From Pseudomonas sp. W4I3 (lineage in GTDB: Bacteria; Pseudomonadota; Gammaproteobacteria; Pseudomonadales; Pseudomonadaceae): a stretch of 64,000 bases of DNA. The notes below the pieces were generated by a model, which saw only the letters and a program-made list of their open reading frames with translations, was not told the origin of the DNA and did no database searches. Below are positions 8,180 through 17,051 of this stretch, piece by piece; within the stretch, counting starts at the first letter, position 1, and each line of letters begins with the position of its first letter. The stretch is from assembly GCF_030816195.1 (NCBI RefSeq), contig NZ_JAUSXS010000001.1, positions 2,193,501 to 2,257,500 of the forward strand, given 5' to 3'. Made by a program: the position numbers and the translations under genes.

Positions 8180-8836
8180 ATGCCCCGTATCACTCCTTCA
8201 AACACCCTGTGGCCCACACACGGCCCTACGCCCGGCGATGGGGATCATCGGTCATCCCCAAAGCGCTCGATCATCTCCAGCTCGTTGCAGAGCGCGAGAA
8301 ATCTGTTCCGCCCCGCCCATGGCACCGCTTGGCAAAAGGCAATGCCCTCCCATCCCACTACGGTCTCGGTCGACATGGGGCATTCCTTGACGCTCAACGG
8401 CGACCCCTCGACCCTGTCCACCCAGCACCTGTCCTACTGCTCGGCCTTGGCGGTGCTTTCAGACTGGAACGGATGCACCTTCGACACGCGTACGTTGATG
8501 CACCTGACCGGTAGCAGCCTGGAGCATGGCCTGTTCAATCAGGATGCCGGCGAGCTTATCGCCATGCTCAAGGATTCCCTGGCCAGCGGCGGCAAGATCA
8601 TTTGGGTGGGCGGGGTGGATTCACAATCGGATTTCTCATTGGCGATGAGCCTTGATCAGACCCATGCCGGGCGCCAGCCCCTGCGGGAGTTGTTGGATTC
8701 ACCGGGAGTGTGCGTCACCATTGCAGGGGCCAGCGGCATTGAGATCAAGGCAGACGGCACCTTCACGCTGACGGAAAACATCGGTCGCGGCGTACTGAGT
8801 GAGCAAGAGGTAGAGCGCCTGAATCATTTTGCGTAA
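8180..8836 (+). CDS. Orphan CheD-like (papain-fold deamidase) protein, putative
   Basis: Start uncertain: ATG 8180 follows AGAGG at seven bases; ATGs at 8342 and 8375 are possible and would give 164 or 153 residues, the size of CheD. The frame is open upstream to 8045. The C-terminal part reads like a divergent chemoreceptor glutamine deamidase: STQHLSYCSALAVLSD resembles the CheD stretch around LGSCVAV, with Thr exactly six residues before Cys (codon 8438-8440) as in CheD, and His in LMHLTGS 21 residues after (17 in CheD). Then GKIIWVGG, QPLRELLDSPGVCV and IAGASGIEIKADGTF follow in the order of CheD's FGGA, helix and GG-R-V strands. The first 60 residues from 8180 are Ser/Pro-rich and may be unstructured. 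No chemotaxis genes are nearby. The fold assignment is inference; the gene itself is likely real. Confidence 0.6.
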   Translation: MPRITPSNTLWPTHGPTPGDGDHRSSPKRSIISSSLQSARNLFRPAHGTAWQKAMPSHPTTVSVDMGHSLTLNGDPSTLSTQHLSYCSALAVLSDWNGCTFDTRTLMHLTGSSLEHGLFNQDAGELIAMLKDSLASGGKIIWVGGVDSQSDFSLAMSLDQTHAGRQPLRELLDSPGVCVTIAGASGIEIKADGTFTLTENIGRGVLSEQEVERLNHFA

Positions 8837-8853
8837 AACAGGCGGCTGCGGGA

Positions 8854-9540
8854 TCAGCCCTTGAGTTTCTCCGCAATCCAGATGGTGTGCCGCGTGCCTC
8901 TGTTGCCATGGGCAAACACCTGCACTTCTTCGGCCTTGAAACCGGCCTTGCGCAGTTTGTCGCTAAACAGTTTGTCGGCGCTGGCCGACCACACGGCCAG
9001 TACGCCCTTGGGGCGCAGGGCCTTGGCACAGGCGGCCAGGCCACCGGCCGAATACAGCCAGCTGTTGGCCTTCTGCGTGAGGCCTTCGGGGCCGTTGTCC
9101 ACATCCAGCATGATCGCATCGAACCCTTGGGGTTCAGCCTGCAGCACCTTGGCCACGTCTTCCAGGCGGATCACCGTGCGTGGGTCAAGCAAGGGGCGGC
9201 CGGACTTTTCGCCCAGCGGCCCACGGTTCCACTCCACCACACCCGGCACCAGTTCGGCGACGACTACTTCGGCGCTCTTGCCCAAGTGCTTGAGCGCCGA
9301 CGCCAGGGTAAACCCCATGCCCAAACCACCGATCAGCACCCGCGAGTTCGGGCGCCCGGCGACTTTACGGCAGGGAATCTCCGCCAGGGCGTCTTCAGAA
9401 CCGTGCATGCGCGTGTTCATCAACTGACCACCGTCACCGCCCTGGATCTTGATGACGAAATCCTCGCCGTATTCGAACAGGCACAAGGCACCGCCGTTAT
9501 CGGGGATCGGAGTGGTGTCCAGCAGAATGAAACGTTTCAT
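8854..9540 (-). CDS. Spermidine-synthase-like methyltransferase-fold protein
   Basis: A 228-residue protein beginning MKRFILLDTTPIPDNG at 9540. The SAM/decarboxy-SAM binding region is RVLIGGLGMGFTLASAL near residue 70, followed by VVVAELVPGVVEWNRGPLG and DVAKVLQ, then FDAIMLDVDNGPEG where spermidine synthases have their catalytic Asp. It lacks the N-terminal beta-domain of true SpeE. It is probably a relative of polyamine aminopropyltransferases or a methyltransferase; substrate unknown. Converges with the CheD-like gene (17 bases apart). Confidence 0.8.
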   Translation of the reverse strand: MKRFILLDTTPIPDNGGALCLFEYGEDFVIKIQGGDGGQLMNTRMHGSEDALAEIPCRKVAGRPNSRVLIGGLGMGFTLASALKHLGKSAEVVVAELVPGVVEWNRGPLGEKSGRPLLDPRTVIRLEDVAKVLQAEPQGFDAIMLDVDNGPEGLTQKANSWLYSAGGLAACAKALRPKGVLAVWSASADKLFSDKLRKAGFKAEEVQVFAHGNRGTRHTIWIAEKLKG

Positions 9541-9618
9541 GGAAATCTCATTGGGAAGGGCATTCTTGCGCGGTTGGGAGTAGCCTTGTGACATTCCGGT
9601 CAGGCCATGGAGCCATCG

Positions 9619-9897
9619 ATGAAGTGCAGCATTCTAACGGTCATTGTGCTTGGCGCGCTCACATTGGGTGCAGCGCAGGCGCAGGAGTTGCAAACCGTGC
9701 CGGTCGCACCTGCGCCAACCCCTGGCGCGCCGGGGACGCCAACGCCCACGTTGTACCCGCAGGTCACGCCGCCCGTGGTGCCTAAAACCAACGGTTCGCC
9801 GCCCCTGGCGCCCATCGTGCTGCCGGCACCGCCAAAGGACCAGACCGTCCCAGGCTTGCAGCAGAACGACAGCAAGCCGAAGTCCCCCGGCGGTTAA
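9619..9897 (+). CDS. Small exported proline-rich protein
   Basis: The ATG at 9619 is preceded by TGGAG at six bases; a second ATG at 9607 would add four residues. The 92-residue product has a signal peptide (MKCSILTVIVLGALTLGAAQA) and a mature part dominated by Pro, Thr and Val (APTPGAPGTPTPTLYP, PPLAPIVLPAPP), with no cysteine after cleavage. Such chains are extended and periplasmic. Not recognised as any named family. It converges with the cNMP-binding gene, overlapping it by four bases. Confidence 0.65.
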   Translation: MKCSILTVIVLGALTLGAAQAQELQTVPVAPAPTPGAPGTPTPTLYPQVTPPVVPKTNGSPPLAPIVLPAPPKDQTVPGLQQNDSKPKSPGG

Positions 9898-10367
9898 AAC
9901 TGTTGCGACAGCAGTTGCCCGTCCGCCATGCGCAAGCGCTTGGACAGGGCGATGGCAATCGCACGAATGATCTTGGCCGCCACCCTGGGCGCTTCGTTGA
10001 GCATTTTTTCCAGCGCGTCCTTGCCCAGGTTCAGCAGCACACAGTCGGTGGCCGCCACGCAGCTGGCCGAGCGCCGTTCACCGTCGAGCACCGCCATTTC
10101 GCCAAAGGCCCGACCGCTGCGCAAGGTGGCGATGGTCAGGCGTTCGCCGGTGTGGTTGGTTTTCTGCACCGCCACCTGGCCGCTGTGAAGGATGCACATG
10201 AAGGTGCCGGCATCGCCCTCGAGGAAAATCACCTCATCCTGGGCAATGCTGCTGATATTGAAATAGCCTGCGGCGATATGAAAATCTTCCGGCAACAGCG
10301 GGTCGAACAAGCCGCAGTCCATCAGCATGTCGCGGATTTCGTCGTTAAGCAGAGTGGGTTGTGACAT
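9894..10367 (-). CDS. Cyclic nucleotide-binding domain protein
   Basis: A 157-residue protein made almost entirely of one cNMP-binding beta-roll. The phosphate-binding cassette is clear: SGRAFGEMAVLDGERRSASCVA near residues 85-105, with the Glu and Arg that contact the nucleotide ribose and phosphate. A C-terminal helix (LNEAPRVAAKIIRAIAIALSKRLRM) is present, but there is no helix-turn-helix, so it is not a CRP-type DNA-binding regulator. It is likely a small sensor or adaptor responding to cAMP or c-di-GMP; the ligand is unproven. Confidence 0.85.
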   Translation of the reverse strand: MSQPTLLNDEIRDMLMDCGLFDPLLPEDFHIAAGYFNISSIAQDEVIFLEGDAGTFMCILHSGQVAVQKTNHTGERLTIATLRSGRAFGEMAVLDGERRSASCVAATDCVLLNLGKDALEKMLNEAPRVAAKIIRAIAIALSKRLRMADGQLLSQQF

Positions 10368-10437
10368 AGCAGCAATCTTGATCCATCAATTTGGTAGGCG
10401 GTCCTGTGGTCAGACGGGGCCGCCTCACACTAAGTTC

Positions 10438-12482
10438 TCAAATCATTTCCAGCGCCTTGAACACAAAGGCGTATTCGAGCGCTACGTCACGTAATCCCTG
10501 GTAACGACCGCTCATGCCACCGTGCCCGGCACCCAGTTCGGTCTTGAGCAGCAGCAGGTTGTCGTCCGTCTTGGTGTCACGCAGTTTGGCCACCCATTTG
10601 GCCGCTTCCCAGTACTGCACGCGACTGTCGTTGTAGCCGGCAATCACCAGCATGTGCGGGTAGGCCTGGGCACGCACGTTTTCGTAAGGCGCATACGCCT
10701 TGATGCGCGCATAGACCTCGGGCTCCTGCGGGTTGCCCCATTCGTCGTACTCGGTGACGGTCAGCGGCAGCTCCGGGTCGAGCATGGTGTTGAGTACGTC
10801 CACAAACGGCACTTCGGCGATCGCCGCCTGGAACAGCTCCGGACGCTGGTTGAGCACGGCGCCGATCAACAGGCCGCCGGCGCTGCCGCCGCTGATCGCC
10901 AGTTGCCTGGAGGTGGTCATGCCCTGGGCGATGAGGTGTTCGGCGCAGGCGATGAAGTCACTGAACGTGTTCTGTTTGTGTTCCTGCTTGCCGTTGCGAT
11001 ACCAGGCCTCACCCAGTTCGCCGCCGCCGCGTACATGCGCGATGGCAAACGCCACGCCACGGTCCAGCAGGCTCAGGCGTGCGTGGGAGAACCACGGGTC
11101 GAGGCTTTGGCCGTAAGCGCCGTAGCCATACAGGTACAACGGCGTGGGCTTGCCCAGCTGGTCGCGCCGAACGACCAGGCTGATCGGCACCTGGGTGCCG
11201 TCGACGGACGTGGCCCACAGGCGTTGGCTGACGTAGTCGTCGGCATTGAACACGCCGAGAACCGGGGTTTGCTTGAGCACCTGCTGGGCACCGCTGGCCA
11301 GCTCCAGCTGGCGCACTTGGGCCGGGCGGTTCAGGGCTTCATAGCGCAGGCGGATCTTGTCGCTGGCAAATTCCAGACTGTTCTGTACGTAGAGGCTGTA
11401 AGCCGCGTCAGGCAATTCCACGCGATAGGCCGGCACGTCCTGGGGGTGCACTTCGATCACCGCGCAGGCCGCCAATGCGCAGGCTCAAGGTCATGGCGCT
11501 GGCATTCAGGCTGACGCCGTCCAGCATCACCTCGTCGCTGTGGGGGATCAGGTTGTGCCAGTCGGCTTCGGTGGGCACCGCGCCCGTGTCGGCGGCGACG
11601 AACAGCGCGTAGTTGATACCGTCGCGGTTGCTGCGGATAAACCAGGTCCACTGGCCGTTGAGCTGGCCGTGGTCGACATCGTATTCGTGGTCTTCCACCC
11701 GCGGCGCCAGGCAGGTGAAGTCCAGGTGCGGCTGGTCGGCGTCCAGCGCCCAGATTTCGCTGGTGGTCTTGCTGCCCAGGGCCAGCAGCAGCTGGCGCTC
11801 GGAGCTGGAGCGGTAGCAGTGCAGGAAGAAACGTCCGTCGGGCTCGTGGAACACTTCCTGCGCCGCTGTGCCGTCCAGGCGGTAGCGATAGAGTTTGTGC
11901 GGACGATGGGTGTCGTCCAGTTCGCCGAAGAACAGCGTGAGGCTGTCGTTGGCCCAGGTCATGCTGCCGTCGCAGTTGTCGAACGCCAGTTCGCTGACCT
12001 TGTCCGTCGCCAATTCCTTCACGTACAGGGTGTAGATCTCTTCACCGCTGGTGTCGAGGCTGTAGGCCAGGCGCTGATGGTCGGGGCTGATGCTGAATGC
12101 ACCGAGGGAAAAAAAGCCGCCATTGGCCAGCACGTTTGGGTCCAGCAACAGTTCTTCGCTGCTTTCGTCCACCTGATTGCTGTCATCGGCCGGGCGACGG
12201 CAGCGGTAGTGGCGCGCGTACTCGTCACCGGCGGTGGTGCGGGTGTAATACAGATACGGGCCCCAGGGGGAGGGCAGGGACAAGTCGGTTTCCAGGATAC
12301 GGCCCTTGATCTCGTCGAACAGGCTCTCGCGCAGCGCCTGCTGGTCGGCGAGCTGCGCTTCTTGCCAGGCGTTTTCGGCCTTGAGGTAATCGAGGACTTC
12401 AGTGCTGTCACGTTCCTGCAGCCAGGCGTAAGGGTCTGGGCCTGGGGCCTTGCGGGCAATCGGATGCGGTCGAAATAGGCAT
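10438..12482 (-). pseudogene. ptrB: Oligopeptidase B (S9 prolyl oligopeptidase family), frameshifted
   Basis: Two overlapping frames together encode one oligopeptidase B of about 680 residues. The N-terminal propeller part (12535 to 11408) runs through IARKAPGPDPYAWLQERDS to LSLRIGGL and then turns to nonsense. The C-terminal hydrolase part resumes in the next frame with VIEVHPQDVPAYRVELPDAAYS (frame end 10438). The junction at about 11461-11466 is explained by one extra base in CTGCGCGGTGATC. The catalytic domain is otherwise complete: GGSAGG nucleophile, YNDSRVQYWE acid and GAGHGGMSG histidine. A second extra base is suspected near 12460: the ATG at 12482 would read MPISTA and join IARKA only if one base were removed. 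As written, no full-length enzyme can be made. A sequencing or assembly error remains possible. Confidence 0.85.
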
Positions 12483-12572
12483 GGACAATTCTCTATCTGG
12501 CGGACGGTGGCCGGCATTGCAGCCGCGACACGCAAAAGTCGTTATCATAGCCGCCTCTTTGCCAGCCTTGCC

Positions 12573-13034
12573 ATGGACACCATGACCGAGAACGACTATC
12601 TGACCGCTTGGGGCCTTTACGCCTTCGCCGCATTGGGCTGCCTGTTAGTGTGGTGGCGCATGACCCGCTGGATCTGGCGCTGGCTGCGCGAGCCGTTGCA
12701 GTTGCTGATGGCGGTGCTGTTGCTCAGCCCCACCATCGTCGACCCGGTCAAGACCCAGTTTGCGCCGGCCGTGGCGATCACGGCCCTGGACCTGCTGCTC
12801 AAGGTCGGCAATAACGCCTGGCGCGCCATCTCCGATCTGTTCATGTACACGATGATCGTGTTCGGGCTGTACATCGTGTTCGTGCTGATCCGCTGGCCCA
12901 TCGAGCGCGCCGCCAAGGCCCGCCGCGAGCGCAAGGCTGCCACGGATGCCGCGTTGGCTGCCGAGCCGGAGGAAGACGAACCGTTCCGTCGCCCGGCGCC
13001 CACTGGTGGCATGCGGGTCGAACCGCGCCTTTAA
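12573..13034 (+). CDS. Conserved inner-membrane protein of unknown function
   Basis: A 153-residue protein (ATG 12573; ATG 12582, giving MTENDYLTAWGLY, is equally possible and neither has a strong ribosome site). Hydrophobic stretches at TAWGLYAFAALGCLLVWW, LQLLMAVLLLSP and DLFMYTMIVFGLYIVFVLI give two to three membrane segments. The tail is cytoplasmic and charged (RAAKARRERKAATDAALAAEPEEDEPFRR). It is followed closely by the glutamine amidotransferase and DUF2937 genes, probably in one transcript. No named family was recognised. Confidence 0.78.
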   Translation: MDTMTENDYLTAWGLYAFAALGCLLVWWRMTRWIWRWLREPLQLLMAVLLLSPTIVDPVKTQFAPAVAITALDLLLKVGNNAWRAISDLFMYTMIVFGLYIVFVLIRWPIERAAKARRERKAATDAALAAEPEEDEPFRRPAPTGGMRVEPRL

Positions 13035-13064
13035 CGTTGTCTGCCCTGCAGCGAGAGCCCTGGC

Positions 13065-13841
13065 ATGTGTGAATTATTGGGCATGAGTGCCAACGTCCCG
13101 ACCGATATCGTGTTCAGCTTCACCGGGCTGATGCAGCGGGGTGGGCGGACCGGTCCGCACCGCGACGGCTGGGGCATCGCCTTCTACGAAGGCCGTGGCC
13201 TGCGCCTGTTCCAGGACCCGGCCGCGAGCAGCGAGTCGGAAGTCGCGTTGCTGGTGCAGCGTTATCCCATCAAGAGTGAAGTGGTGATCGGGCACATCCG
13301 CCAGGCCAACGTCGGCAAGGTGAGCCTGGCCAACACCCACCCGTTCGTGCGCGAGCTGTGGGGGCGCAACTGGTGTTTTGCGCACAACGGTCAACTGGCA
13401 GACTTCAACCCCCGCGCCACCTTCTACCGACCGGTAGGCGATACCGACAGTGAAGCGGCGTTCTGCGACCTGCTGAACCGCGTGCGCGAAGCCTTCCCGG
13501 AGCCGGTGGACATCGAGCAGATGCTGCCTGACCTGACCGCCGCCTGTGCCGAATACCGCAGCAAAGGCGTGTTCAACTGCCTGCTCAGCGATGGCGACTG
13601 GCTGTTTTGCTACTGTTCGACCAAGCTGGCGCAGATTACCCGACGCGCCCCGTTTGGCCCGGCCCGCTTGAAAGATGTCGACGTGATCGTCGATTTTCAG
13701 GCCGAAACCACGCCTAATGACGTAGTGACGGTGATCGCCACCGAACCGTTGACCGACAACGAAAACTGGACCCGCTACGAGCCGGGCCAATGGAGCCTGT
13801 GGCGGCGCGGTGAATGCGTCAGCCAGGGCGTTACCGAATAA
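13065..13841 (+). CDS. Class II glutamine amidotransferase (YafJ-like)
   Basis: A 258-residue protein beginning [15 protein letters not shown]: removal of Met exposes Cys as the N-terminal nucleophile of Ntn-type glutaminases. Later stretches fit the fold: [30 protein letters not shown] and [11 protein letters not shown], the last two carrying the glutamine-binding and oxyanion residues. No synthase domain is attached, so ammonia would be used by a partner or the protein is a stand-alone glutaminase, as for E. coli YafJ. It sits 30 bases after the membrane protein and 10 before the DUF2937 gene. Confidence 0.9.
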   Translation: MCELLGMSANVPTDIVFSFTGLMQRGGRTGPHRDGWGIAFYEGRGLRLFQDPAASSESEVALLVQRYPIKSEVVIGHIRQANVGKVSLANTHPFVRELWGRNWCFAHNGQLADFNPRATFYRPVGDTDSEAAFCDLLNRVREAFPEPVDIEQMLPDLTAACAEYRSKGVFNCLLSDGDWLFCYCSTKLAQITRRAPFGPARLKDVDVIVDFQAETTPNDVVTVIATEPLTDNENWTRYEPGQWSLWRRGECVSQGVTE

Positions 13842-13851
13842 GGAATCGACC

Positions 13852-14394
13852 ATGTTGCTCAGTTATCTGCGGTTGGTGCTGTTTGCCATTGGCTTGTTGG
13901 TCGGCGTGCAAGTGCCGGGGTTTATCAACGATTACGCCAAACGCGTCGAAGCCCACCTGATCGAGGCCCAGACAGGCCTGCGCGGGTTTGAGTCCACCGC
14001 GCAGCAGTTCTTCAACGGCGACCTGCAAGCCCTGGTGGCGCATTACCGCGCCAGCGATGACCCGGTGTTCCAGAGCGACGCCAGCAGCCTGGGCGCGATG
14101 CTTGATCGGCAGCTGGCGTTGGACAAGCAGTTCCAGGCCATGCAAGGTCCCTGGTACATCCGCGCCCTGCAAGTGGCGGTGGCCGCCGACCCGGATATCC
14201 GCCTGGAAACCTGGAATGGCTACAGCTACCAGATCCTGCTGACCCCCGAAGCCATGGGCTGGGGCCTGGGCGGGGCGATGCTGTTGTCGTTCGGCATCGA
14301 ATGCCTGTATCGACTGATCGACTGGGTGGTGCTGGGCGGCCGACGCCTGCGCCAGAGCCGGCCGATCGAAGAGCGGGACCTGAAGGGCCTTTAA
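13852..14394 (+). CDS. DUF2937 family membrane protein
   Basis: A 180-residue protein starting at ATG 13852 after AAGGAATCG. It has an N-terminal membrane segment (YLRLVLFAIGLLVGVQVPGF), a periplasmic or cytoplasmic helical domain with heptads (YAKRVEAHLIEAQTGLRGFESTAQQF) and a second membrane segment near the C-terminus (GWGLGGAMLLSFGIECLYRLIDWVV). This arrangement is that of DUF2937 proteins. Function unknown; likely same operon as the amidotransferase. Confidence 0.8.
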   Translation: MLLSYLRLVLFAIGLLVGVQVPGFINDYAKRVEAHLIEAQTGLRGFESTAQQFFNGDLQALVAHYRASDDPVFQSDASSLGAMLDRQLALDKQFQAMQGPWYIRALQVAVAADPDIRLETWNGYSYQILLTPEAMGWGLGGAMLLSFGIECLYRLIDWVVLGGRRLRQSRPIEERDLKGL

Positions 14395-14411
14395 CGACCG
14401 ACACAAAACCA

Positions 14412-14503
14412 ATGTGGGAGGGGGCTTGCTCCCGATAGCGGTGGGTCAGATGTCAATAGACTGACTGACACCCTGCTATCGGGAGCAAGCCCCCTCCCAC
14501 ATT
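14412..14503. repeat. REPIN (GGGGGCTTGC family)
   Basis: Head-to-head pair of gtgggagggggcttgctc and its reverse complement with a 50-base spacer, between the convergent DUF2937 and LysR genes. Confidence 0.9.
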
Positions 14504-14517
14504 TGAATCCGGTTTAG

Positions 14518-15432
14518 TCAGTTGCTCAGTACCATCCGCTCTCTACCGACCTCCTCGGCATAGCGGGCAACGACGGTCTGGCACAACCCCACAATCTCCT
14601 CCACCAGTTCCACCCCGACCCGCCACGACACCACCACCTGCAGGTTCGGCAGTTTTTGCGCCATCGGCAGCATCACCAGCTCTCCACGTTCCAGCTCTTC
14701 GCTGACCAGCACCGGCGGCAGCGCGCCAATGCCGAAACCATCGCGCAGCAAGCGAGTGATGGCGGATACCGAGTTCACGCAGTTCATCCGCGGCGCGGCG
14801 ACGCCATTGGCCTGCATCAGGCTCAGTACATCCTGGTGCGGGTGGGAGTTTTTCGAATAAGTAATGATGCGCTCCTGAGCCAATTCGGCGAGGGATGCGT
14901 AATCGCGGTTGTAGATCGAGTGGCTGGCGACAATCCAGGCCATGGGGTGGCTGGCCAGTTCCAGGCTGCGGACAGTTTCGAGGCGCAGCAGGTCGGTTTG
15001 CAGGATCAAATCGAGGAAGCCTTTTTGCAGCTGATCGCTTAAGTTCAGTGCGGTATCGGCGACCAGCTCGATTTCCACCAGCGGGTACAGGTTCATCAAC
15101 TCGGCGACCAACGGGCTCAGCCAGGTGTGGATTACGGTGTCCATCGCGCCGATGCGAATCCGTCCGACCTTGCTGCTGGTGGTTTCCAGGGACTGCTTCA
15201 AGCCCTGCATGGTCACCATCATCTGCTCGGCATAATCGAGCACCTTCAAGCCTTCCGGAGTCAGGCTGACGCCGCGCGAGTCGCGCAGGAACAGCTTCAC
15301 TCCCAACTCGCTTTCCAGCACAGCAATGCGGCTGGAAATCGAAGCCTGAGTGGTGAACAGCTTTTCGGCGGTCAGGCGGAAACTCTTGAGCTTGGCCACC
15401 CAGACGAAGGTTTCGAGGAACTTCAAATTCAT
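14518..15432 (-). CDS. LysR family transcriptional regulator
   Basis: A 304-residue regulator. The N-terminal winged helix is typical: MNLKFLETFVWVAKLKSF, then LTAEKLFTTQASISSRIAVLE with the turn and recognition helix, and LGVKLFLRDSRGVSLTPEG. The C-terminal effector domain has IRIGAMDTVIHTWLSPLVAEL. It is divergent from pxpABC with 177 bases between the starts, so by LysR convention it probably controls the 5-oxoprolinase operon and itself. The effector is unknown; 5-oxoproline is a guess from context. Confidence 0.9.
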   Translation of the reverse strand: MNLKFLETFVWVAKLKSFRLTAEKLFTTQASISSRIAVLESELGVKLFLRDSRGVSLTPEGLKVLDYAEQMMVTMQGLKQSLETTSSKVGRIRIGAMDTVIHTWLSPLVAELMNLYPLVEIELVADTALNLSDQLQKGFLDLILQTDLLRLETVRSLELASHPMAWIVASHSIYNRDYASLAELAQERIITYSKNSHPHQDVLSLMQANGVAAPRMNCVNSVSAITRLLRDGFGIGALPPVLVSEELERGELVMLPMAQKLPNLQVVVSWRVGVELVEEIVGLCQTVVARYAEEVGRERMVLSN

Positions 15433-15609
15433 GGGATCAACTTTTTCTTATGCTTGGATCGGTTTTTATTAGTTGGACGCCGCACCGGGCCAGCGCCAAA
15501 AATCGAAGCGTTCCACGATAAGCGTCGTTGGGTTTGAGGACAACATCGTTGCGAGATGTTGGTAAAAGATCCCACACTACAAAAAAACAAAGCCTACAGG
15601 AGCGACCCC

Positions 15610-16350
15610 GTGAGCCGCCTGCTATTGAATTGCGACATCGGCGAGAGTTTTGGCAACTGGACGATGGGTCTGGACGCCGAAGTCATGCCGTTCATCGATT
15701 GCGCCAACGTGGCCTGCGGCTTCCATGCCGGCGACCCGAGCATCATGCGCAAGACCGTCAGCCTGGCACTCAAGCACGGCGTAAAAATAGGCGCACACCC
15801 GGCCTACCAGGACCTGCAGGGGTTCGGCCGGCGCTCCATGAATTACACGCCCCAGGAAATCCAGGACCTGCTGCACTACCAGATCGGTGCGCTGGAGGGG
15901 ATCTGCCGGGCACAAGGTGGCCGCGTCAGTTACGTGAAACCCCACGGTGCGATGTACAACGACATGATGGCCAACCCCGCACAGCTGCGCGCGGTGATCC
16001 AGGCCGTGGCCGCCTACGGCGATCTGCCGCTGATGGTGCTGGCCATGCGCGACAACAGCGCGGCCCAGGCGCTGGCTGATGAATTCGGCGTGAGCCTGTG
16101 GTTCGAAGCCTTCGCCGACCGCGCTTATGACAGCAGGGGCCACTTGGTTTCGCGCCAGTTGCCGGGCGCGGTGCACCACGATGCCGAGACCATCGTCAAC
16201 CAGGCGGTGACCCTCTCCCGTGGCGAGGCGCTGACCGCCAGCGACGGCAGCGCGCTGGTGCTGCAAGCCAACACCTTGTGCGTCCACGGTGATAACACCA
16301 GCTCGGTGGCCGCGGTGCAGCGTATCCGCCAGGCGTTGACGCCAGCATGA
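15610..16350 (+). CDS. pxpA: 5-oxoprolinase subunit A (LamB/YcsF family)
   Basis: The start is GTG at 15610, seven bases after AGGAG; a longer frame from 15556 has no ribosome site and adds unlike residues. The 246-residue product begins [20 protein letters not shown], the family signature, and contains [20 protein letters not shown] and [18 protein letters not shown] with the conserved metal or substrate His and Asp. [14 protein letters not shown] follows. With PxpB and PxpC it forms the ATP-dependent prokaryotic 5-oxoprolinase, which opens pyroglutamate to glutamate. Its stop overlaps the pxpB start (ATGA). Confidence 0.93.
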   Translation: MSRLLLNCDIGESFGNWTMGLDAEVMPFIDCANVACGFHAGDPSIMRKTVSLALKHGVKIGAHPAYQDLQGFGRRSMNYTPQEIQDLLHYQIGALEGICRAQGGRVSYVKPHGAMYNDMMANPAQLRAVIQAVAAYGDLPLMVLAMRDNSAAQALADEFGVSLWFEAFADRAYDSRGHLVSRQLPGAVHHDAETIVNQAVTLSRGEALTASDGSALVLQANTLCVHGDNTSSVAAVQRIRQALTPA

Positions 16351-17051
16351 AGTTACGGATTGAAGTGGTGGCCATCGACTGCCTGATGGTGCGCCTGTTT
16401 GATGAGATTGCCGAAGCCAACATGCCGTGGATGCTTGCCGCCACCCAGCGCCTGCGCAGCGGGTTTGGCAGTGCCTTGGTCGATCTGGTGCCGTCCTACA
16501 CCACCCTGATGGTGCATTACGACCTCGCCGCGCTGGACCCGGCCCAGGCACGGGCGTTGATCGACCAGGCCCTGACCGATTTGCAGCCCAAGGCTCAAAG
16601 TGATGGCCGCTGTCATGTGCTGCCGGTCTGGTACGACCTGAGCGTCGGCCCGGAACTGACCTTGCTGGCCCAGCGCAGCGGGCTTGCGGTGGCTGAAGTG
16701 ATTCGTCGCCACAGCACCCATACCTATCAAGTGTTCGCCCTCGGCTTCGCCCCCGGTTTCGCCTTTATGGGGCTGGTGGACGAAAGCCTCGCCACGCCGC
16801 GCCTGAGCACTCCGCGTAAGCGCGTCGCGGCCGGCAGCGTGGGGATTGCCGAGCGGCAAACCGCCGCCTATCCGGTGGTGTCCCCCGGTGGCTGGAACCT
16901 GATCGGACGCACACCGGCCAAACTGTTTGACCGCGAGCGTGACGGTTACAGCCTGATGCAGCCGGGCGACACAGTGCGCTTCGAGGCGGTCGGCCATGCG
17001 GAGTTCGTCAACCTGGGCGGCGATGACACGCCTTTGGAGGCGCAGGCATGA
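16347..17051 (+). CDS. pxpB: 5-oxoprolinase subunit B (KipI family)
   Basis: A 234-residue protein overlapping pxpA by four bases. The KipI/allophanate hydrolase subunit 1 pattern is present: [60 protein letters not shown], and [28 protein letters not shown]. In Bacillus KipI also inhibits the sporulation kinase KinA; here the setting shows the metabolic role. Partner of PxpC in the carboxylate-activating part of the enzyme. Confidence 0.93.
   Translation: MKLRIEVVAIDCLMVRLFDEIAEANMPWMLAATQRLRSGFGSALVDLVPSYTTLMVHYDLAALDPAQARALIDQALTDLQPKAQSDGRCHVLPVWYDLSVGPELTLLAQRSGLAVAEVIRRHSTHTYQVFALGFAPGFAFMGLVDESLATPRLSTPRKRVAAGSVGIAERQTAAYPVVSPGGWNLIGRTPAKLFDRERDGYSLMQPGDTVRFEAVGHAEFVNLGGDDTPLEAQA

Noticed and set aside
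8045..8180. Type III secretion promoter (hrp box) before the CheD-like gene
   Set aside because: No GGAACC-N16-CCAC-type sequence was found in the 200 bases upstream; the Ser/Pro-rich leader alone does not prove secretion.
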